Of a DNA stretch of 64,000 nt, positions 44,337 through 53,000 are shown one piece after another (the stretch's first letter is position 1; each line of letters begins with the position of its first letter). Position numbers and translations under genes: made by a program. Origin of the DNA: Aliikangiella coralliicola (GTDB lineage: Bacteria > Pseudomonadota > Gammaproteobacteria > Enterobacterales > Kangiellaceae); the NCBI RefSeq assembly GCF_007004725.1, contig NZ_ML660160.1, positions 186,001-250,000 on the forward strand. The letters run 5' to 3'. The notes below the pieces were generated by a model. It was given only the letters and a program-made list of their open reading frames with translations, made no database searches and was not told the origin of the DNA.

Positions 44337-45233
44337 TCAAGAGTCAACAGTACTCATATACTGAGCGAATATACTGACGACTTCTTTGACTGCCGGCGTT
44401 GTAAGAATTTCCGGCTTTACTATACAGTTACAGTGCCACATTATTTTTGTTGGAAAACTTATTTTTACGAGAGAGCCGTTTTTAAGTTCCGAATGAAACA
44501 AAGATGCTGGACCAATAGTGATATAGTCAGAGTTAGATATAATTGTTTTCGCCAAAACATAGTTATCGCAGCTAATTTTAGGTTTTATTTCAGCGGTTTT
44601 AACAAAGTCGAGTATTTGATTTCCCATCTTTCTTGGCAGGTGAGGGGCGATGAAGGAATGTTTTTTAAGTTCATCAAATGAAACTTGAGATTGGTTGGCA
44701 AGTGGATGTCCCCCACGAACAACGGCAACTAGTTCTTCCGACATTTCTAAAACTGGTGTAAATTCGTCAGCTACTTCCTTCGCTTGGAATGGGCCGATCG
44801 CTAAATCTATCTGGCTGGTTTTTAGCTGCTCGATTAATGCACTTGGAGAATCTGTCGACAAAGAAATTCTGAATTGGTATTTGTTTTCAACAACGTCTAG
44901 CAATATTTTTGGAACTAATAGTTGTTCGACAATGGGACCAACGCCAATTCGTATCTGCCCGCCGACTAAATTCGCCATCAATTCCAAACGTCTTTCGACA
45001 TTAGTTAGTTTGGTCTCTATGTCTTTGCCTTCGTTTAATAAAATTTTAGCGGCTTCTGTTGGTACCATTCCGGAACTATTACGAATAAATAGTTCCATGC
45101 TGATTTTGTGCTCAAGGCGACTGATTTTCTTACTCAATGTTGGTTGAGACATATGTAGAATTTCTGCTGCGCGATTAATGCTACCCACTTCAGTAACCAC
45201 TTTGATCATGCGGATGTCGGAAATATCTATCAT
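44337..45233 (-). CDS. LysR-family transcriptional regulator
   Basis: A 298-aa regulator with a winged helix (about 1-60: VTEVGSINRAAEILHMSQPT, then LSKKISRLEH) and a substrate-binding domain with IRIGVGPIVEQLLVP and LKTSQIDLAIGPFQ. ATG 45233 is chosen, with GAGG six to seven bases before it; the in-frame TTG at 45245 is poorer. The gene is divergent from the membrane protein and SDR genes, which it may regulate. The inducer is unknown. Confidence 0.9.
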   Translation of the reverse strand: MIDISDIRMIKVVTEVGSINRAAEILHMSQPTLSKKISRLEHKISMELFIRNSSGMVPTEAAKILLNEGKDIETKLTNVERRLELMANLVGGQIRIGVGPIVEQLLVPKILLDVVENKYQFRISLSTDSPSALIEQLKTSQIDLAIGPFQAKEVADEFTPVLEMSEELVAVVRGGHPLANQSQVSFDELKKHSFIAPHLPRKMGNQILDFVKTAEIKPKISCDNYVLAKTIISNSDYITIGPASLFHSELKNGSLVKISFPTKIMWHCNCIVKPEILTTPAVKEVVSIFAQYMSTVDS

Positions 45234-45531
45234 GATTTGCCTCAAAAAGAAGGATTCAAAAACATTACGCTAATAATATCATGTATTTTTCAGCCTCGAA
45301 TATTAATATAAAACAGGGCTTCTGGTCGCATGTATAAGCCTATGAAAATTCTTTATACCTCCTCTAAAAATCCATTATTACTAAAGTTAGCATAAATTTT
45401 TTAGACTGTAGTCACACCAAAAGGTTAAGCAGTAAAGACTTTAGGGTGAGCGTATTTGATCGTCCCCGGATCATCATTTAGAGCCTCGATCACTTAAATT
45501 AATCTAGATAATTTAATTGGAGTAGAAAACC

Positions 45532-46035
45532 ATGCCAGAAATTAGCACCTTAGGTTGGATACATACTTTTATTGGTGCGATGTCATTAGCCTCAGCATTT
45601 TTTTGTTTGATAGTTTATAAAAATATCCTTGAAAACAAGGCTCTTGGTATTTTTTACTTGGGTGGCACCTTTATTACTGCAACGACTTCACTTTTTATAT
45701 ACCAACATGGAGTATTTGGTCCTGCTCATGTGTTGGCAGTATTAACATTACTGTCTTTGACAATTGGTTATTGTATTCGTTTTATACCACGTATGGTTCA
45801 TTACTCTCCTTATATCAAGAGTTTTTGTTATTCCCTCACTGTTTTATTTCATATTATTCCAGCTGTAACTGAGGGATTGTTAAGACTTCCTGCGAATAAA
45901 CCATTTGTAACTGATCAATCTGATCCATTCCTGGCCAAGGTACATGGAGTCCTGTTTCTTGTATTTATTGTAGGTTATATCTGCCAGTATTTTTGGCTCA
46001 GGAGGCATTTTGTCCAGACAAAAAAGGCACACTAG
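45532..46035 (+). CDS. DUF2306-like membrane protein
   Basis: A 167-aa integral membrane protein with five hydrophobic segments. It has LGWIHTFIGAMSLASAFFCL and FLAKVHGVLFLVFIVGYICQ, a His-Gly pattern like DUF2306 proteins. Function is unknown. It lies 299 bases from LysR, divergently, and 65 bases before the SDR gene. The family call is from memory and tentative. Confidence 0.6.
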   Translation: MPEISTLGWIHTFIGAMSLASAFFCLIVYKNILENKALGIFYLGGTFITATTSLFIYQHGVFGPAHVLAVLTLLSLTIGYCIRFIPRMVHYSPYIKSFCYSLTVLFHIIPAVTEGLLRLPANKPFVTDQSDPFLAKVHGVLFLVFIVGYICQYFWLRRHFVQTKKAH

Positions 46036-46100
46036 GGCGTTATATGGCCTACATGCAGCAAATGTAACTTGTTCGTAATGCGCAACACATAGGAGTTCTA

Positions 46101-46889
46101 ATGAAAGACAAATCACTTAAAGATCGCTATGGCGACTGGGCGTTAATAACAGGGGCTTCCTCTGGCATGGGAGAGGAATTTGCTCGGCAGATGGCATCTC
46201 AAGGTATAAATCTCGTGTTGCTTGCGCGACGAAGTGAACGACTAGATGCATTAGGTAGTGAATTAGCTAAGCGGTATGGCATACAGTGTCGTAGTGTTGT
46301 GGCCGACCTCAATGCTCAAGATTTTCTTACGTCTGTCGCAGAGCAAACCGCTGATCTAAAGATTGGTATCCTTGTAAACAATGCGGGCTTTACGAATCAA
46401 GGCGAGTTTCTGAAAAACGATCTTGCTGCGGAAGAACGGCTCGTAAACGTTAATTGCCGCGCAGTTACAACGCTGGCGCATCACTATGGTCGACTGATGT
46501 GCCAACGAGAACGCGGCGCCATTATTTTTACTGCATCTATTGTTGGCTTTACTAGTGTCCCTCTCTGGGGAACTTATGCCGCATCGAAAAGCTATGATCT
46601 GTTGTTCGCTGAAGCTCTAGCGGTTGAATTGAAACCTCACAATATTGATGTTATGGCACTTTGTCCTGGTTCTACTCACACTGAGTTTGCAAACTACGAG
46701 GGATTCCTGGCCAAGTTATTTGTGATGAAATCTGATGACGTAGTAGGTGGAGCACTAAAAAGCTTGGGACGCAAGACGGTTCATATTGCTGGCCTTATGA
46801 ATAAGATAACCGTTTTTTCACTGAGATTCATTCCGAGGCGAATTGCCGCGAAACTTTTCGGCACGTTGGTTCGAAACATGGCGCATTAG
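46101..46889 (+). CDS. Short-chain dehydrogenase/reductase
   Basis: A 262-aa SDR with cofactor motif TGASSGMG (near residue 18), NNAG (about 92-95), the catalytic Ser in FTASIVGF and the YxxxK pair in TYAASKSYD. The Arg after the fold (LLARRSERL) suggests NADP(H). DVMALCPGSTHTEF is the usual C-terminal motif. A GGAG site precedes the ATG by 5 bases. It is probably co-transcribed with the membrane protein upstream; the substrate is unknown. Confidence 0.9.
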   Translation: MKDKSLKDRYGDWALITGASSGMGEEFARQMASQGINLVLLARRSERLDALGSELAKRYGIQCRSVVADLNAQDFLTSVAEQTADLKIGILVNNAGFTNQGEFLKNDLAAEERLVNVNCRAVTTLAHHYGRLMCQRERGAIIFTASIVGFTSVPLWGTYAASKSYDLLFAEALAVELKPHNIDVMALCPGSTHTEFANYEGFLAKLFVMKSDDVVGGALKSLGRKTVHIAGLMNKITVFSLRFIPRRIAAKLFGTLVRNMAH

Positions 46890-47245
46890 TGAGCTCAACT
46901 TCTGCTTGTTTACTTCTGGCTGCATCGACATCATGTCTACTCCGACAATTGAACTCGCAGCCGTTATGCAAAGTTTTAATAACTCTTCCAAAATCTTTTA
47001 ATTACTCTCAACTCATTTACTTCTTTATGATCTGACTATGCCAGAGGTTTAGTAGTTAGAACTTGATGGTGAATGCTGTTGGCTGAGTCGACTTAGTCAA
47101 AAGAACATTCTTATCTTCCAGGTCGAATCGAAAATATCCGGTAAGTTTTCTTCTACTTTTTCTGTTCATAAGAGACTTAAACGCGCTTTGCTGAAAGGTG
47201 TAATTTTCTTCGTTTCAAGTAAAAGATTTTTGAGAGGTTTTGTTA
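46890..47245. other. Gap without a gene
   Basis: I see no coding frame of note. GAGAGG at about 47231-47236 is the ribosome site of A2. The remainder shows nothing I can name. Confidence 0.4.
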
Positions 47246-49180
47246 ATGAATCGAGAGTTTAATTTAATCAAGTTCCAGTCAAATAGATTAACCCAAAGGT
47301 TCAAACGAAATTTGACTCGTCCTTTTATTTTTCTGGCGTTAGCAACTAGCTCATCAGTGTATGGATTTGAAAATACCAATTATGGGACTAATGCCGGAGC
47401 TGCACAAACTGATAGTGCAGAAGACAATACCAATGTCGGGGAGAATGCGGGGGCTTCGATTACAACCGGTGATCGAAATACCAATCTTGGAAAAAACGCC
47501 GGGCAGTCTCAAACTGTAAGATCAGATACGGTAATGATTGGATACAATGCAGGTGCATTAAGCAATGCTAGTTACAGCGTATTAGTCGGTTCAAAGAGCG
47601 GTGAGTTAAACACTACCGGGGGAAACAATGTTTTCATTGGATATGAAACTGGTCAACAAAACACTACAGCTTCGGATGGTGTTTTTATCGGTTATCGAGC
47701 GGGACATAACAACACGACGGGCAAAGATAATATCTTTATTGGAAAATTAGCGGGTGAAGAAAACACAACGGGCGGAGATAATGTGTTTATCGGCGAAAGC
47801 GCAGGAGAAAATAGTGCAGACGGCGACAGAAACGTTTATATCGGCAATTTCGCAGGAAATGGAAACCAGTCAACGACATTTACCGGTATCGACAATACTG
47901 CAATTGGTGATAATGCTGGGAAAGATTTGGAAAGCAATGCCGCCCAAAATACCTTTTTAGGAGCTGCTGCTGGAAGTGATCTCGCCGATGGAATAGCCAA
48001 TACTATGCTCGGTGCTGGTGCGGGCGGCGCTACCGAAAGTACCGACTACAATACCTTCGTCGGGGCGTATGCCGGTAGTCAGAATAACCGAGTTGCTGTG
48101 GCTGATGCGGCGATTAGAAACACAGCCTTGGGCGCATTTGCAGGCTATGTTAATCAGTATGGGCAAGATAACGTTTGGATTGGTTCATTTGCCGGTAGTT
48201 CCAGTACCATTTATTCCCATGAATCTGCATTGGACGACGAGCTAGTCGGGGCAACTTTCAACGACCTATTTTACCCGAGTAATGCGCCGGATGGATCTGA
48301 AGATGTGAGTGGCACAGTTGTGTTTGGTGCATTTGCAAATGCAACCGATGACAACTCGATTACGATTGGGTTTCAAGCGATATCACAAGAGGTAAGTAGT
48401 GTCACTATCGGTTCTTCAGCTAACGGTAATGGTCAAAGCGATATTACCATCGGCGCAGAGGCATCCAGTTCACATTCCCAAGCAATCACTATCGGCTATC
48501 AAGCGGTCAGTCATGCGGATAATACAGTAGTAATTGGCAATGCCAGCACCCTAAATTGGGATCCTTCAACCGATGGCGTTACAGCCTTAGGTAACAGTAA
48601 CTATCGCTTTACCAACCTTTATTCTCAAGCCGCCTCAATATCAGCGGCTACAGATAGCGCGGCAAAAATAGCACTATGGGCAGATGCCGGTGCAGACAAC
48701 AGCGACAAATGGAATTTAGCCGCCGCAGATGGTGGAGACTTTACCGTTTCCACAGAAGCTTCCGGCTCAGATACTGCGGTACTTACTGCATCCAATAACG
48801 GCAATGTAACTGTCGCCGGTGACTTAACCGTAAATTCTGATCGCCGCCTAAAAAACAATATTCAACCTCTGGTTGGGGCTTTAGTACTAGCACAAAGACT
48901 GGAGGCGAAAACCTATCACTGGAACCCCGCACTAAATCGAGGTGCAGAGAAGAAAATAGGTTTGATTGCTCAACAAGTGGAAAGTGTTTTACCGGAACTA
49001 GTCTCTGAAGATAAACAGGGTATCAAATCAGTCAATTACCAGGGAATGATCCCGGTGTTAATTGGTGCGGTAAAAGAACTGAGCGAACAAACCAAAAATC
49101 AACAAGAACAAATTGCCCTGTTAAAACAACAAATTGAGCTTCAACAGGCATTATTGGCAAAGCTTACCAAGGCAGAGTAA
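47246..49180 (+). CDS. A2: YadA-head-like secreted protein with S74 chaperone domain
   Basis: A 644-aa paralogue of A1. The N-terminus has a long basic stretch before the hydrophobic segment (RPFIFLALATSSSVYGF), without the GSLK repeats. The body has the same head repeats (NTNVGENAGASITTGDRNTN; GDNVFIGESAGENSADG). The C-terminal S74 domain has NSDRRLKNNI (Ser533 counted from the upstream TTG), KKIGLIAQQVESVLPEL and VNYQGMIPVLIGA, followed by a coiled coil. ATG 47246 is preferred over the TTG at 47240, with GAGAGG before it. A degenerate A3 and then B2 follow. Confidence 0.87.
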   Translation: MNREFNLIKFQSNRLTQRFKRNLTRPFIFLALATSSSVYGFENTNYGTNAGAAQTDSAEDNTNVGENAGASITTGDRNTNLGKNAGQSQTVRSDTVMIGYNAGALSNASYSVLVGSKSGELNTTGGNNVFIGYETGQQNTTASDGVFIGYRAGHNNTTGKDNIFIGKLAGEENTTGGDNVFIGESAGENSADGDRNVYIGNFAGNGNQSTTFTGIDNTAIGDNAGKDLESNAAQNTFLGAAAGSDLADGIANTMLGAGAGGATESTDYNTFVGAYAGSQNNRVAVADAAIRNTALGAFAGYVNQYGQDNVWIGSFAGSSSTIYSHESALDDELVGATFNDLFYPSNAPDGSEDVSGTVVFGAFANATDDNSITIGFQAISQEVSSVTIGSSANGNGQSDITIGAEASSSHSQAITIGYQAVSHADNTVVIGNASTLNWDPSTDGVTALGNSNYRFTNLYSQAASISAATDSAAKIALWADAGADNSDKWNLAAADGGDFTVSTEASGSDTAVLTASNNGNVTVAGDLTVNSDRRLKNNIQPLVGALVLAQRLEAKTYHWNPALNRGAEKKIGLIAQQVESVLPELVSEDKQGIKSVNYQGMIPVLIGAVKELSEQTKNQQEQIALLKQQIELQQALLAKLTKAE

Positions 49181-49538
49181 TTGTGGCCGAGCTTAAGCTA
49201 GTCGGGTGCAGGCCAACCAGGAGCACGAGATCATCCATAGTCTTGTGGCTTGGTCTTCTATGTTGCTCTACCGACTACTTCCCTATAAGCGTCCTTTACA
49301 AAAGAAGGCTACTTCGCCCAACCATTTTAAAGAAAGGGGGATTTCGCCTCTCCATATTCAGTCCACATTTACCCGATAAATTGCAGGTTAATGTGAAGAA
49401 GCGGCATTTTTGTTCAGAGGTGTTAAATCCTTCGATACATTGGAGGATATATCTCACCTGCATATTCTCTGCATATTTTGCACTTAAGCTTCTCAACACA
49501 GGGGAGACCTTTGATATTTGTGTATTGGGAAGTTTGAA
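49181..49538. other. Gap between A2 and A3
   Basis: A 119-codon frame (49183-49542) reads through here but has no family signature and unlikely composition, so I treat it as chance. No other structure is seen. Confidence 0.4.
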
Positions 49539-50003
49539 ATGATAGTTACCAAGTCAGCATTTAATAAATCACTAATCAGCGTATTTTTATTTTTCGGTCA
49601 TTTTACCGATGTACTCGGTGATGACTCAATCGCAATTGGAAACAAGGTGGTCAATAACAACGCTAATTCTATTGTAATAGGAAGTGGGGCTGACAGAGGT
49701 CACGACGGCGCAATCACAATTGGCTTTGGAATGGCGAGTCATGACAATAATATTTTTACTGTTGGAAACCCGTCTACTGTTAGCTGGGAACCATCCTCTA
49801 ATTCAACGACAGCGCTCGGGACATCTAATTATCGTTTTGAAGATGTGTTTTCGAACAAATTATCAGTAAATGCTGCATCTGGTAATGCCGCGAAAATCGA
49901 TTTATTTGCGGATACCGGAGCTTCGAATAATGACCGCTGGAGTATCGAAGCTGCTAAAAACTGCCAAGAATGCTGGAAGCCAAATAGTTGCCCTGGGGAC
50001 TAA
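49539..50003 (+). pseudogene. A3: truncated third copy of the head/S74 protein
   Basis: From ATG 49539 it has a signal-like N-terminus (NKSLISVFLFFGHFTDVLG), then head-like segments matching the middle of A2 (DGAITIGFGMASHDNNIFTV; NSTTALGTSNYRFEDVFSNK; NAAKIDLFADTGASNNDRWS). It stops at DRWSIEAAKNCQECWKPN, just before the place where A2 continues into the S74 domain. It therefore lacks most of the head and the whole chaperone. It reads as an internally and terminally deleted copy, though it could still be expressed because it sits 12 bases before B2. Confidence 0.6.
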
Positions 50004-50015
50004 AGGAAAGTAATA

Positions 50016-53000
50016 ATGAAGTTGACTGAAAAGAGTATTTTCTTGAAGACAAATAGATTACAGAAACGAAAGTCCGTTGCGGTGGCAGGACTTTTGTTTC
50101 CGTTTCTAACTTTTGTTTCGGGCATCACGAGTGCCGGTACAATCACTGTTGAAAATGGCGGCGTCGTTCAAGGCAATGGAACTATCGTTAGCGATTTAGT
50201 TGTTAATAGTGGCGGCAGCTTAAACCCTGGCCAGAGTCCGGGATGTTTAGCTTTCAACAATTTAGATTATTCCGGTGGCGGTACTTTAATTGTAGAAATT
50301 GGTGGTGGTACGGAATGCAGTGATTACGATCAGTTACAAGTAAGCGGAACTGTGACGCTTGGTGCAGCACTTAATTTATCAGCCTACAATTCTTATGTTC
50401 CGGTAGCCGGGAATACTTACCAGATTATCGATAATGATGGGAGTGATTTTGTCTCAGGAATTTTCACCAGCTTAGAAGAAGGCGATATTCTAACTTTATC
50501 AGGAAAAAACTTAAGTATTAGTTATGCTGGCGGTGACGGAAATGATGTTGTCTTAAAAGCTCTGTCTGATCAGACAATCACATTCCCTGCGCCTGCTGAT
50601 CAAACTTACGGTGTTGGCAGTATTAATATTGCGGCGACGGCCACTTCAGGTTTACCAGTTTCTTTTGGTTCTAACTCGCTCTCGGTGTGTACTGTAAGTG
50701 GAAGCAGCGTTTCTATTCTTAACGTCGGCACTTGTTCGATCACTGCGTCACAATCAGGTGATGCAAGTTACAATGCAGCGTCAAATTTGACCCAGACCTT
50801 TACGGTTAACCAGGCGAGCCAAACCATTACTTTTATGGCACTAGCCGATAAAAATCTAGGGGATGCTGATTTCGATTTAAGCGCGACTAGCAGTTCGGGT
50901 TTGACTGTGAGCTTTGCTTCGAACTCAACTTCAATCTGTAGTGTCTCGGGCACTAGTATTTCATTACTGACTGCAGGGACTTGCAGTATCACTGCGTCAC
51001 AGAGTGGTGATGCTAATTATCTGGCTGCGAGTGATGTGACAAGAACCTTTAGCGTTCAGGATGTCACTGCGCCGGTGATAGTACTAAGCGGCGATGCTTC
51101 AATGACGATAGCGCAAGATAGTAGTTACAATGATGCCGGTGCAACAGCTTCCGATAATGTTGATGGTGATCTCACCGCCAGTATTGTTATGACCGGTAAT
51201 GTGGATACAGCCACGCTTGGTGTGTATACGCTGAATTATAATGTTTCCGATGCGGCAGGAAATGCCGCCATCCAAGTCACACGAACCGTTACCGTGACTG
51301 ATCAAACTGCACCAGTAATATCATTAGTTGGAGACACTAATGTCACCATCGCACAAGACTCAACTTATACCGATGCTGGCGCCTCGGCTAGTGACAATAA
51401 TGATGGTGATATTTCGAGTTCAATCGTCACTGTTAATCCGATTGATACCAGCACGGTCGGAAGTTATACAATTACTTATAATGTTTCAGATGCGGCCGGT
51501 AATGTCGCTGCCGAAGTGACTCGAACCGTGACGGTTACTGATCAAACTGCGCCAGTGATTTCCTTGGTAGGTGATAGCACAGTAACTATTGCGCAAGGTT
51601 CTACTTACAATGACCAAGGCGCGACTGCTAGTGATAACAACGATGGCAATATTACCGGCGCTATCGTCACGGTTAATTCTGTTAATACTAATACCGTTGG
51701 TAGCTACTCCGTTTCTTATAATGTTGTCGATGCTGCTGGAAATGCGGCGGCTGAAGTTACGCGAATTGTTCAAGTGGACGATCAAACCGCGCCTGTGATC
51801 ACCGCACCTACCGCTTTAACTGTCGCCGCTGCCGATGCTGACGGTACTGCGAAAACGGAGACGAATATCGCAATATTTTTGGCATCAGCAACTGCCTCCG
51901 ACGCAAACGAAGGCGTGATTGCCACGGTAGATAATGATGCGCCAACTATTTTCCCGTTAGGAACGACGACAGTAACCTTTAGCGCGACTGATTCAGCGGA
52001 CAATACCGGTAATGCTCAATCAACCATTACGGTTACTGATCAGACAGCGCCTATTATCAATTTAATCGGTGATGCTTCGGTAACGATTAACATTGGTGAA
52101 ACTTATACCGATGCGGGCGCTTCCGCATCGGATAATGTTGATGGTGATTTAACTGCCGATATAGTTGAAAGCGGCAGTGTTGATACGACTAATCTGGGGG
52201 TTTACACCTTACGCTATAACGTCAGTGATGCAGCCGGTAACGTTGCTGCGGAAGTCACTCGCTCGGTGAGTGTTCAGGATGCCTTTGCGCCGGTCGTCAC
52301 CGCGCCAACCAGTATAACGGTTGCAGCCGTGGATGCTGATGGCACATCGGTAACAGACAGCAACATCCAGGCATTTTTAGCGGGCTCTGACGCCACTGAT
52401 GATGTGGATGGGAATATAACGCCGACTCATGATGCACCAACCGTTTTCCCATTGGGTATCACCACCGTGACTTTCAGTGCCACCGATAGCTCCGGTAACA
52501 TTGGCCAATCGCAAGCAACCGTGTCTGTCAGCGATCAAACGACACCGGTGATGAGCTTAAACGGTGATAGTGCAATCACTTTAGCGGTTGGTGATAGCTA
52601 TGTAGAACAAGGCGCGACTGTAACCGATAATGTGGATGGGGATATTAGTGCGCAGATCGTTATCAGCGGCAGTGTTGATACCAGTACAGTTGGTATTTAC
52701 ATTCTCACTTACCGGGTGAGTGATGCTGCAGACAATGCCGCGACTGCATTAACCCGCCAAGTAACAGTGCAGGATAATGATGCGCCTGTTGTGATTGTTC
52801 CGGCGAACATTACCGTTGCCGCGCTTGATGCAAGTGGCACCCCGGGAACAGAAGGCACCATCGCTGACTTCCTGACAAGTGCTACTGCTAATGATGCAGT
52901 GGATGGTGGGTTGGCGGTTATTCATAATGCGCCTAACGTCTTTCCGTTGGGAGTCACGACGGTTACTTTTAGTGCAATGGATTTATCAGGTAATACTGGA

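Noticed and set aside
44271-44681. Plus-strand frames at 44271-44681 and 44695-45147
   Set aside because: They lie opposite a clear LysR gene and have no family features.
49183-49542. 119-aa frame between A2 and A3
   Set aside because: It has odd composition, no domain, and overlaps the A3 start; it is probably chance.
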